Shown: positions 24,394 through 33,044 of the stretch, piece by piece
How positions within the stretch are numbered: the stretch's first letter is position 1
How the letters are laid out: every line of letters begins with the position of its first letter
Assembly (NCBI GenBank): GCA_002393945.1
Contig: DGSO01000017.1
Location: 544 to 63,774, forward strand
Reading direction: 5' to 3'
From: Bacteroidales bacterium UBA4360
GTDB taxonomy: Bacteria > Bacteroidota > Bacteroidia > Bacteroidales > UBA932
DNA: 63,231 nucleotides
Position numbers and translations under genes: made by a program
The notes under the pieces: model-generated
What the model saw: the letters and a program-made list of their open reading frames with translations, nothing else
Told to the model about the DNA's origin: nothing
Database searches by the model: none

Positions 24394-25272
24394 ATGACAA
24401 AAGTTCTCCATGAAATAACGCCCATTACAGAAAAGGACTGTTTCTTTATTGCAGAGCGCCACAAAAGCGAGTTCACCTGGCCCATACATTTTCACAGGGA
24501 CTACGAACTCAATTACATTGAAGGCGGCAGGGGAGTGCGCCGTGTGGTAGGGGACAGCATCGAGGAAATAGGCGACTATGAACTGACGCTCGTAACAGGA
24601 AAGGGCCTTGAGCATGCGTGGGAGCAGGGTTCCTGCACGAACCAGGACATACGTGAGATTACCATCCAGTTCTCGCCCGACCTTCTGGATGAAGCCCTTC
24701 TTTCCCGCAACCAGTTCGCTTCCATAAGGAAAATGTTCGAGCGCGCACGCATGGGGCTCACTTTTTCCATGCCGGCCATCATGAGAGTTTACTCCATTCT
24801 TGACGAACTGTACAGGACCGAGGAGCGCATGGAGCAGTTCCTCAAGATGATAAAGATCCTGTACGAGCTCTCGCTTGACACCGGCGCCCGCACCCTTGCA
24901 TCCAGCGCTTTTTCCGTTGCCCAGGAGAGCAACGAAAGCCGAAGGGTGAGCAAGGTCAAGGATTACATTGACAAGCATTATGCCGAGGAAATCCGCCTGG
25001 AGACGCTTGCAGGGCTGGTTGCAATGTCACCGTCGGCCTTCTCGCGCTTTTTCAAGCAGCACACGGCGCGCGGGCCGATGGATTACATTATTGACGTGCG
25101 GGTTGGCAGCGCGGCCCGCATGCTGGTGGACACGGCAAAGTCGATAAGCGAGATATGTTACGGCTGCGGATTCAACAACCTGTCCAATTTCAACCGCACG
25201 TTCAAGTCCAGGCGCGGATACACCCCGCGTGATTTCAGGGCTCTGTTCACAAAGAACAAGGTTTTCGTGTAA
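24394..25272 (+). CDS. AraC-family transcriptional regulator of the PUL
   Basis: 292 aa. The N-terminal cupin-like sensor (about 15-100) contains IHFHRDYELNYIEGG, with the His and Glu pattern of sugar-sensing AraC proteins. The C-terminal HTH_18 domain (about 190-288) has ETLAGLVAMSPSAFSRFFK in the first HTH and ISEICYGCGFNNLSNFNRTFK in the second. It lies between GH36 and the GH5_7-susCD operon, so local control by a mannan-derived oligosaccharide is likely. The ATG is chosen over a TTG 9 bases upstream because AAGGA precedes it. Confidence 0.92.
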   Translation: MTKVLHEITPITEKDCFFIAERHKSEFTWPIHFHRDYELNYIEGGRGVRRVVGDSIEEIGDYELTLVTGKGLEHAWEQGSCTNQDIREITIQFSPDLLDEALLSRNQFASIRKMFERARMGLTFSMPAIMRVYSILDELYRTEERMEQFLKMIKILYELSLDTGARTLASSAFSVAQESNESRRVSKVKDYIDKHYAEEIRLETLAGLVAMSPSAFSRFFKQHTARGPMDYIIDVRVGSAARMLVDTAKSISEICYGCGFNNLSNFNRTFKSRRGYTPRDFRALFTKNKVFV

Positions 25273-25289
25273 ACTGCCGCTATTAGCAA

Positions 25290-25305
25290 GTTAAAAAAGT
25301 ATCAT
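25290..25305 (+). promoter_or_regulatory. Candidate AraC operator, copy 2
   Basis: GTTAAAAAAGTATCAT, identical to copy 1. It ends 17 bases before the -33 TTTG of the PUL promoter, a standard place for an activator. Confidence 0.6.
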
Positions 25306-25322
25306 TTTTCGGCAATTTAGTG

Positions 25323-25354
25323 TTTGTTTGCCCGACGTAAATGCGATAAATTTG
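25323..25354 (+). promoter_or_regulatory. Main PUL promoter
   Basis: TTTG 25323-25326, 20 bp, TAAATTTG 25347-25354; the GH5_7 start follows at 25367. It drives a run of ten plus-strand genes up to the terminator at 42170. Confidence 0.7.
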
Positions 25355-25366
25355 CAACGTTAACTT

Positions 25367-26644
25367 ATGTCGGCCAACATAATGAATCGAACACTGAAAA
25401 CTATCGTTTTGGGACTGTCAGCCCTTATGCTTGCAGCCTGCTCCGGGAGGAGCGGGTTCGTGACCGTCAAAAATGGTCAATTCTACAGGGACGGTAAGCC
25501 TTATTCCTACATCGGCACAAACTTTTGGTATGGACCTATCCTGGCCTCTGAAGGCCGCGGAGGGGATATCGCCCGTCTGGAAATGGAGCTGGATGCCCTC
25601 AAGGAACTGGGCATCGGGAACCTTCGCGTCCTGGTGGGCGCAGACGGTGCCGACGGAGTCTTCTCCCGCGTTGAACCCACCCTGCAGACCGCTCCCGGCG
25701 TGTATAACGACACCCTCCTGGTGGGTCTGGACCGCTTCCTCGTGGAACTTGGAAAGCGTGACATGCAGGCCGTTCTCTACGTGAACAACTCATGGGAATG
25801 GAGCGGCGGTTACGGTCAGTACATGGAATGGGCAACAGGAGAGAAAGCCCTTATCCCGCTTGTGGACGGCTACTGGCCCTTCATGCAGCAGATGCGTAAG
25901 TTCCAGACCTCCAAGGAGTCCCAGGAGCTCTATTTCAACCATCTCAGAAACATTGTGGGCCGAGTGAATTCCATCACCGGAAAGCCCTATAAGGACGACA
26001 AGGCCATCTTCTCCTGGCAGCTTGGAAACGAGCCCCGCTGCTTCTCGGACGACCCTGAAATCCGCGCCGGCTTCATCGGCTGGATGACCGAGGCCGCACG
26101 CATCGTCAAGGAAATCGACCCCAATCACATGGTCTCTACCGGAAACGAAGGCCTCATGGGCTGTGAACAGGATCCGGAGCTCCTTCGTCAGGTGAATACC
26201 ATCCCCGGCATCGACTACATGACCATCCACATCTGGCCATACAACTGGAACTGGGTGAAGCCGGAAAGCCTCCTGGAGGATATGGAGGGGGCCATCGGCA
26301 AAACCAAGGAATATCTGGATTTGCACCGCGCCCTTGCCGATGAACTTGGCATCCCTGTCGTTTGCGAGGAGTTCGGCTTCCCCCGCGACGGTTTCAAGGC
26401 CGATATGTCGGCCACCACACGCGCACGCGACGTCTACTATACTTATGTGTTCTCACAGGTGGGCGAACTTCTTGACGGCGCCAATTTCTGGGGCTGGAGC
26501 GGCTATGCAGTGCCGCTTCACGAGCAGTGGGAGAGCGGAGACCCATACACCGGAGACCCGGCCCAGGAGGCCCAGGGGCTCAATGGCGTATATATTACGG
26601 ACACAACAGTTGATGTTATCACGGAAGCAATCAACCAATTATAA
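25367..26644 (+). CDS. GH5 subfamily 7 endo-beta-1,4-mannanase, lipoprotein
   Basis: Hydrolyses internal beta-1,4-mannosidic bonds. 425 aa; lipobox LAAC with Cys at residue 25 from this start (an in-frame ATG 15 bases downstream is possible). FVTVKNGQFYRDGKPYSYIGTN is the typical start of the GH5_7 barrel. WQLGNEPRC carries the acid/base Glu and VVCEEFGFPRDG the nucleophile Glu. The residues after the lipid Cys (SGRSG) lack the acidic export signal seen in SusD, so a periplasmic-facing position is my inference. First gene of the susCD operon, 27 bp before susC. Confidence 0.92.
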   Translation: MSANIMNRTLKTIVLGLSALMLAACSGRSGFVTVKNGQFYRDGKPYSYIGTNFWYGPILASEGRGGDIARLEMELDALKELGIGNLRVLVGADGADGVFSRVEPTLQTAPGVYNDTLLVGLDRFLVELGKRDMQAVLYVNNSWEWSGGYGQYMEWATGEKALIPLVDGYWPFMQQMRKFQTSKESQELYFNHLRNIVGRVNSITGKPYKDDKAIFSWQLGNEPRCFSDDPEIRAGFIGWMTEAARIVKEIDPNHMVSTGNEGLMGCEQDPELLRQVNTIPGIDYMTIHIWPYNWNWVKPESLLEDMEGAIGKTKEYLDLHRALADELGIPVVCEEFGFPRDGFKADMSATTRARDVYYTYVFSQVGELLDGANFWGWSGYAVPLHEQWESGDPYTGDPAQEAQGLNGVYITDTTVDVITEAINQL

Positions 26645-26671
26645 TCAACCAATTAACCAAAAACAAGTAGC

Positions 26672-29600
26672 ATGAAACAAAAATTTGTGACCTTCATGCT
26701 GGCACTCCTCGCCACCACGGCCTTGTTCGCGCAGACCAAGGTCACCGGTACCGTCACGGACGAGACCGGTTACGGCGTCATAGGAGCATCAGTAATGGAG
26801 AAGGGTACCTCCAACGGTGCCATCACAGACCTTGATGGACACTACACCATCACCGTAAAACGCGGTGCAACCCTGGTGTTCTCTTCCATCGGTTATGCAA
26901 CGCAGGAGATTGAAGTGGGCAGCCAGACTGTCATCAATGTCCTCCTGAAAGAAGATGCCGAATTCCTCGACGAGGTTGTCGTCGTTGGTTACGGTACCAT
27001 GAAGAAGAGCGACCTCGCCGGCGCTTCCGTCTCCATGAAGGAAGACGCCATCAAGGGCTCCCTCATCACCAACATTGACCAGTCCCTTCAGGGTCGTGCA
27101 GCCGGTGTTACCGCTGTCCAGACTTCCGGTGCTCCTGGTTCATCATCCTCCATCCGCGTCCGCGGCCAGGCAACCATCAACGCCAATGCAGAACCTCTGT
27201 ACGTGATCGACGGCGTCATCATGCAGGGCGGCGGCCAGAGCGGTGCCGAATTCGGCCTTGGCGACGCCCTTGGCAACGGTGCTGTGTCCACAATCTCTCC
27301 TCTTTCCACCATCAACCCTTCGGATATCGTGTCCATGGAAATTCTCAAGGACGCTTCCGCAACGGCTATCTACGGAGCCCAGGGTGCAAACGGCGTTATC
27401 CTCATCACCACCAAGCGCGGCAAGAGCGGCGACGCCAAGTTCACCTACGACGGCATGGTGGCCCTCCAGAGGCAGACAAAGCGCATCGACCTCCTGAACC
27501 TCCGCGAATTTGCAGAGTACTACAACGACCTCTACAGCGTGGGCATGGTCGGCGAGAATGCCTATTATTCAGATCCTTCCATCCTTGGCAAAGGTACAAA
27601 CTGGCAGGACGCCATCTTCCGCACCGCACTCCAGCACCAGCACCAGATCAGCGCCCAGGGCGGTACCGATAATGTCCAGTACTATGTTTCCGGTTCCTGG
27701 ATGGACCAGCAGGGTACCATCATCGGCTCCGAGTTCGAACGTTTCAGCGTCCGTGCAAACCTTGACGCCAAGCTCAAGAACTGGTGGAAGATCGGCCTCA
27801 GCGCCACCTTCTCATCCACCGACGAGAACATGAAGCTTGCCGACTCTGACGAAGGTATCATCGGCTACTCCCTCACCTCGCTGCCTTCGGCTCCTATCTA
27901 TGACCAGGACGGCAACTACTACAACATCTCCATGGACAACTACTCCATCATCAACCCTGTCGCAATGGCAATGCTGGAGCAGATTCTCCTCAAGAGGCAG
28001 AAACTTGCCGGCAACATCTTCTCCGACATCAACATCCTCAAGAACCTTGTCTGGCACGCAGAGCTGGGTTATGACGTGAGTTATTCCAAGGCCGACACCT
28101 TCAATCCTTCAGTAAGCCTCGGCTCTTACCAGAGAGCAGCCAACGAGGTGCGTTCCCAGAAGAACAACTCCCTGTTCTGGCAGCTCAAGAACTACCTCAC
28201 CTGGAACGGCAGCTTCGGCAAGAACAGCATTACCGCCATGGTGGGCCAGGAAGCCTGGGAAAGCAGATATGACTATATGTCTGTTTTCAATACCAAGATG
28301 CCTTCCAACGATATTATGAACGCATATCTGGGTACCGGCACTCCTACCATCGGCTACGGCTTCGGTTCCAGCGCAATGGCCTCCTTCTTTACCCGTGAAA
28401 CCTGGAACTGGGACAACCAGCTCATCGGAACATACACCTTCCGTTACGATGGTTCCTCCAACTTCGGTCCCAACAAGAGATGGGCCCCGTTCCACTCCTT
28501 CGCCCTTGCATGGCGCTTCACCAACAGCCCTCTGTTCAAGAACCTGAAGGGTGACGCCCTTACCGACGGCAAGCTCCGTCTTGGCTGGGGCCAGACAGGT
28601 AACTCCGCAATCGGCGGATACAAGTGGGGTGCATCCATGACCAAGGTCGCAACGGGCCTGGGCACCGGCTATCGCCAGAGCAACATCCCCAACCTTGACA
28701 TCATGTGGGAAAAGCAGCAGCAGTTCAACGTGGGCCTCGACCTGAGCCTCTACAACAACAAGGCAAACCTTGTGGTGGACTGGTATGACAAGCGCTCCAA
28801 CGACATGCTCATGCCTCTGCAGATGCCTTCATACATGGGTACTTCCGGTAACGGCTCCTCCGCTCTTGCAGCGCCCTGGGGCAACTACGGTTCCATCCAG
28901 AATACAGGTGTAGAGATTACCCTCACCGCCCATCCCATCGACAAGAAGGACTTCCACTGGACCTCCGAGGGCCAGATTTCCTTCAACCGCAACAAGCTTC
29001 TCGCACTTGCGGGAACGGCATCCGCTTCCATCGTAGGTTACGGCCAGTGGAACGATATAGTCTCCGTGTCCAATATCGGCGAGCCTCTGTTCAGCTTCTA
29101 CGGCTATCAGACCGACGGTATCTATGCCAGCTTCGATGAGTTGGTGAACGGCCCCGTCCAGGGCAACATGCCCACAATGGACGTGGATTCCGGCCTTGTT
29201 GACGAAAACGGCAATGCCATCATGAAGACCGTTCCTTCCAACGACCCGACCAAGTGGAGCCAGTACAGCAATACATGGGTTGGCGACATCCGCTACAAGG
29301 ACCTTAACGGCGACGGAAGGATTACCGAATCCGACCGTACCAACATCGGCTCCCCCATGCCAAAGTTCACTTTCGGCTGGACCAACACCTTTACATACAA
29401 GAACCTGGATCTCACCATCTTCATCAACGGCTCCTACGGCAACAAGGTTCTCAACTACCTTAACATGAGAACCGGCAACATGAAGAGCGCCTGGGCAAAC
29501 CAGCCCGCTTCCGTACTTGGCCGCACCAAGCTCGAGGCCATCGACCCCGAATATACCTATGACGGGACCAACAAAATATGGAACTGGTTCGAGGATGTCA

Positions 29601-29950
29601 CCAACGTGAGAATTGCCAATCCCGGAGCAACCCTGCCCCGTGCAACCACCGGCGACCCCAACGACAACGACCGCCTGAGCGACCGCTACATCGAGGACGG
29701 CTCCTACATCCGTGTGAAGAACATCACCCTGGGCTATACCCTTCCCAAGGAAAAGCTTCAGAAGCTGAACCTCAAGGTTGAGAGCATCCGTCTCCAGATG
29801 AACATCCAGAATCTTCTCACCTTCACCAAATACACCGGATATGACCCTGAAATTGGTGCAAGTACCGCTTCTGTCAACGTGATGGGCCTGGATAACGGAC
29901 GTTATCCTTCTCCTACCGCATACTCCCTTGGTGTAAACGTAACATTCTAA
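26672..29950 (+). CDS. SusC-family TonB-dependent outer-membrane transporter
   Basis: 1092 aa. Signal peptide ending LFAQ, then a carboxypeptidase-regulatory-like domain (about 22-100, KVTGTVTDETGYGVIGAS), the TonB-box-like EVVVVGYGTMKKSDLAG, a plug with IRVRGQATINANAEPLYVIDG, and a 22-strand barrel ending in a C-terminal Phe (GVNVTF). It imports oligosaccharides using energy from TonB; specificity comes from its SusD partner, encoded 13 bp downstream. The PUL context points to mannan-type oligosaccharides. Confidence 0.96.
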   Translation: MKQKFVTFMLALLATTALFAQTKVTGTVTDETGYGVIGASVMEKGTSNGAITDLDGHYTITVKRGATLVFSSIGYATQEIEVGSQTVINVLLKEDAEFLDEVVVVGYGTMKKSDLAGASVSMKEDAIKGSLITNIDQSLQGRAAGVTAVQTSGAPGSSSSIRVRGQATINANAEPLYVIDGVIMQGGGQSGAEFGLGDALGNGAVSTISPLSTINPSDIVSMEILKDASATAIYGAQGANGVILITTKRGKSGDAKFTYDGMVALQRQTKRIDLLNLREFAEYYNDLYSVGMVGENAYYSDPSILGKGTNWQDAIFRTALQHQHQISAQGGTDNVQYYVSGSWMDQQGTIIGSEFERFSVRANLDAKLKNWWKIGLSATFSSTDENMKLADSDEGIIGYSLTSLPSAPIYDQDGNYYNISMDNYSIINPVAMAMLEQILLKRQKLAGNIFSDINILKNLVWHAELGYDVSYSKADTFNPSVSLGSYQRAANEVRSQKNNSLFWQLKNYLTWNGSFGKNSITAMVGQEAWESRYDYMSVFNTKMPSNDIMNAYLGTGTPTIGYGFGSSAMASFFTRETWNWDNQLIGTYTFRYDGSSNFGPNKRWAPFHSFALAWRFTNSPLFKNLKGDALTDGKLRLGWGQTGNSAIGGYKWGASMTKVATGLGTGYRQSNIPNLDIMWEKQQQFNVGLDLSLYNNKANLVVDWYDKRSNDMLMPLQMPSYMGTSGNGSSALAAPWGNYGSIQNTGVEITLTAHPIDKKDFHWTSEGQISFNRNKLLALAGTASASIVGYGQWNDIVSVSNIGEPLFSFYGYQTDGIYASFDELVNGPVQGNMPTMDVDSGLVDENGNAIMKTVPSNDPTKWSQYSNTWVGDIRYKDLNGDGRITESDRTNIGSPMPKFTFGWTNTFTYKNLDLTIFINGSYGNKVLNYLNMRTGNMKSAWANQPASVLGRTKLEAIDPEYTYDGTNKIWNWFEDVTNVRIANPGATLPRATTGDPNDNDRLSDRYIEDGSYIRVKNITLGYTLPKEKLQKLNLKVESIRLQMNIQNLLTFTKYTGYDPEIGASTASVNVMGLDNGRYPSPTAYSLGVNVTF

Positions 29951-29963
29951 GGAGGACAAGAAT

Positions 29964-31706
29964 ATGAAAAATACTCTGAAATATATTGCAGCTGCATTTG
30001 CAGTCATTACGCTTTCCGCATCCTGCGAAAAGTTCCTTGACCGCCCGTCAGAGGACAGCTACAACGAGTCCAACTTCTATCAGGACGAGGCTCAGTGCAT
30101 CCAGGGTGTGAACTACCTGTACAACTCTCCCTGGTATGACGTGATTCGCGGTTTCTATCGCGTTGGCGAGTGCTTCTCCGGCAACTACTACATGGGCTCC
30201 AGCCCCTATCTCCAGTTCACCGTGAACGGCTCCGATGCGGAACTTACCGCAATGTCCCAGTCCCTCTGGGCGGTGAACTCCCACTCATCCGTCGTTTACA
30301 ACCGAATCAAGAAGTCGGATATCAACGAGGACGTGAAGAACATGTGCATGGGCGAGGCTCTCACATGGAAGGCATTCGCCAACTTCTTCCTCGTGCGTTC
30401 CTTCGGTGAAGTTCCGATTATCCACAATGTCTCGGATGAAATAGCCGGCGGCAATTACAACAATGTCTACAAGGCCCGCAAGGAAGACGTCTACGACTAT
30501 ATCGTGATGCTTCTTGACGAGGCCATGAAGCTCCTGCCCAAGAAGGTTGCCAACACCGACGGCCGAATTGACTACTACAGCGCCGAGGCCCTTCTTGCAA
30601 AGGTTTACCTCCAGAAGGCAGGCGTTACCGGAACACTTGTCCAGGCCGATCTTGACAAGGCTGCCGAGTATGCAAAGGACGTAATCGAAAACTCCGGCCG
30701 TGAACTGTTGGAGAACTACTCGGACATCTTCCGCATGCAGAACAACAAGAACATCGAGTGCCTCATCTCCTGGCACTGGGATGCTTCCGCCCAGCCCTGG
30801 ACCGCCCAGAACTCCTTCCAGAGCGACCTCGGCATGAACGGATTCGACGAATTCGGTGATGTCTGGGGTCAGTGGAACGGCCCTTCCGTTGCACTTCAGG
30901 ACCAGTTTGGCGTAAGCGCAACGATGGATCCCTCCACCCGTTCGGATGTCGATACCCGCCGCAAGGCTACCATGATGCTCGCCGGTGACAAGTACGACTA
31001 CTTCTGGACAACCAACGGCGGCTTCGATTATCTGCGCTTCTTCTACGATCCCGACTACGGCCCCAGCGGTACTACCAATGCTTCTGACGGCGCGATGAAC
31101 AGCCCCACCGGAGCCGGCTGCGTAAAGTTCCTGTATGGTGACGGTAAAGACCACGAAGCAGCCCTTGGCGTATCTGCCGGGCGTATGGCTTACGGCCTTT
31201 CCACCCATATCCTCCGCCTTGCCGACATCTACCTTGTCTACTGCGAGGCTAAACTCAAAGGTCCCGGCACTTCCACCACGGATGCCCTTGCACTCAAGTG
31301 CTACAACGACGTCCGTCGCCGTGCAATTCCCACCTGGACAGACAAGACGAGCATATCCTTTGAAGATGTCTTCAAGGAGCGCAACCTCGAGCTTGCCCTT
31401 GAAGGCGACCGCTGGTATGATTATGTCCGCGTGGGATACTACAATCCCAACTTCGCCGTTGCCGACATCCAGGCCCAGAGGCGCAACGCTTTCAACGGCG
31501 GCCTGAATGACGTATACAAGGCATACTACGAAAGCGGATCATGGGATGCGTCCGCGGTGACATACAACACTACCGACGCAATCCCTTCCGCCGATGCTAT
31601 CAAGTCAAAGCTCTCTGCCCTTCCTTTCCCTTCCGAGGATGTGGTTTACAACCCTCATCTGGATGAGCCGGCCCAGGCGTTTGACCTTTCCACCATCACC
31701 TTCTAA
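29964..31706 (+). CDS. SusD-family glycan-binding lipoprotein
   Basis: 580 aa; lipobox SASC with Cys21, followed by EKFLDRPSED, the usual SusD start and a surface-export type N-terminus. The TPR-like helical core is evident from LTWKAFANFFLVRSFGEVPII and AEALLAKVYLQKAG. It forms the lid of the SusC transporter at the cell surface. The C-terminus LDLSTITF-like ending (QAFDLSTITF) is common in the family. Follows susC in the operon. Confidence 0.95.
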   Translation: MKNTLKYIAAAFAVITLSASCEKFLDRPSEDSYNESNFYQDEAQCIQGVNYLYNSPWYDVIRGFYRVGECFSGNYYMGSSPYLQFTVNGSDAELTAMSQSLWAVNSHSSVVYNRIKKSDINEDVKNMCMGEALTWKAFANFFLVRSFGEVPIIHNVSDEIAGGNYNNVYKARKEDVYDYIVMLLDEAMKLLPKKVANTDGRIDYYSAEALLAKVYLQKAGVTGTLVQADLDKAAEYAKDVIENSGRELLENYSDIFRMQNNKNIECLISWHWDASAQPWTAQNSFQSDLGMNGFDEFGDVWGQWNGPSVALQDQFGVSATMDPSTRSDVDTRRKATMMLAGDKYDYFWTTNGGFDYLRFFYDPDYGPSGTTNASDGAMNSPTGAGCVKFLYGDGKDHEAALGVSAGRMAYGLSTHILRLADIYLVYCEAKLKGPGTSTTDALALKCYNDVRRRAIPTWTDKTSISFEDVFKERNLELALEGDRWYDYVRVGYYNPNFAVADIQAQRRNAFNGGLNDVYKAYYESGSWDASAVTYNTTDAIPSADAIKSKLSALPFPSEDVVYNPHLDEPAQAFDLSTITF

Positions 31707-31718
31707 TCACGCAAAGCA

Positions 31719-33041
31719 ATGAAAAACATTTTTACAAAGGCACTTCTTCTTGCCGGAGCAAGCATTGCTCTTGCAAGCCTCTTCACTGCATGCGAGGATG
31801 AACCGGACCGTTTCCGCCTTGCCGACGGCAAGCCTACCGTATACTATGTACGTCCCGTTGACGTTGCAGCCGCAGATTCACTTCTTGACGGTGCATATAT
31901 GGGTAACAGCATCTGCATCGTAGGTGAGAACCTCCGCAGTGTATATCAGCTGGACTTCAACGATGTTACAGCTGTCCTCAACAACAGCTACATCACGGAT
32001 AACACCATCCTCCTGGATGTTCCCAAGACCATCCCTACGGAGGTGTCCAACGCTATGTATCTCATTACCAAGGGACGTGACACCGTGAAGTACGACTTCA
32101 AGGTTCTGGTTCCCGGACCTTCCATCATCTCCATGTCCAACGAGTATGCTCCCAAGGGAAGTACCGCTACCATTTACGGCGATTACTTCGTGGATGACCC
32201 CAACGTTCCCCTGGAGCTTTTTGTCGGCGACGTGAAGGCCAATATCAAGGACTTCAGCAAGGGTTCCATCTCCTTCGTCGTTCCTGACGAAGCCGTCGTA
32301 AATGACCGTATCAAAGTCAAGACAATCTACGGCGAGGTTACATCTGCATTCCAGTGGTGCGACACCCGCGGCCTGCTCTTCGACTTTGACGGAGCTACCG
32401 GGCTTGGAAACCACGGCTGGCATGCACAGGTCATCGAATCCGACGAAACCTCCCTTTCCGGCAACTTCCTCCGCTTAGGCGGTGCAGATGTTACCATGAA
32501 GGAAGACGGTGCCTGGGATGACGGCCACTTCAGCTTCGAGTACTGGCCCGGCACCTGGACAACTCCTCAGGAATACAAGGATGACGGCATTCTCCTTACC
32601 GACCTTGCCGATTTCTCCGACTGGCAGAACATGTCCATGAAGTTCGAGATGTACATCCCGACTTCCAACCCCTGGATGGCCGGTTCAATGCAGCTCATCG
32701 TAGCAGGAAGGGACAAGGTTACCCTTGCCGGCGGAACGGACGAATTCGGCGACGAAGTTCCCGGTGCCAACAACACCTACTTCAACGGAACCGTGCTTCC
32801 CCGAGGATTGTACACCCCCTGGTATCCTTCCGGCTCATTTGACACAGGAAACGAGTGGATTACGGTCACCGTTCCTTATGCCAACTTCATCTATGGCTCG
32901 GACGGCACCCTTGCAACAGGCTCCCTTACTGCCGCTGACTTCACCTCGCTCCTCATCTTCGTATGGAGCGGAGGTTACACCGGTACGGAGTGCCAGCCTA
33001 TCATCAAGATTGACAACATCCGCGCTGTTCCCAACAAATAA
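31719..33041 (+). CDS. Surface glycan-binding protein with IPT domains (SGBP)
   Basis: 440 aa; lipobox FTAC with Cys25 followed by EDEPD, an acidic surface-export signal. Two Ig-like IPT/TIG domains (about 35-200) lead to a C-terminal ligand-binding domain (about 205-440: LLFDFDGATGLGNHGWHAQ ... WLIF-type strands, PIIKIDNIRAVPNK), as in SGBP-B proteins of xyloglucan and mannan loci. The Trp-rich segments (FEYWPGTWTT, YTPWYPSG) are likely carbohydrate platforms. No catalytic motif. Function: holds glycan at the cell surface beside SusD. Confidence 0.85.
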   Translation: MKNIFTKALLLAGASIALASLFTACEDEPDRFRLADGKPTVYYVRPVDVAAADSLLDGAYMGNSICIVGENLRSVYQLDFNDVTAVLNNSYITDNTILLDVPKTIPTEVSNAMYLITKGRDTVKYDFKVLVPGPSIISMSNEYAPKGSTATIYGDYFVDDPNVPLELFVGDVKANIKDFSKGSISFVVPDEAVVNDRIKVKTIYGEVTSAFQWCDTRGLLFDFDGATGLGNHGWHAQVIESDETSLSGNFLRLGGADVTMKEDGAWDDGHFSFEYWPGTWTTPQEYKDDGILLTDLADFSDWQNMSMKFEMYIPTSNPWMAGSMQLIVAGRDKVTLAGGTDEFGDEVPGANNTYFNGTVLPRGLYTPWYPSGSFDTGNEWITVTVPYANFIYGSDGTLATGSLTAADFTSLLIFVWSGGYTGTECQPIIKIDNIRAVPNK

Positions 33042-33044
33042 AGC

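Noticed and set aside
28829..30007. 392-codon minus-strand frame opposite the susC 3' end
   Set aside because: Antisense shadow; no domain and no initiation signals, while susC and susD are unmistakable.
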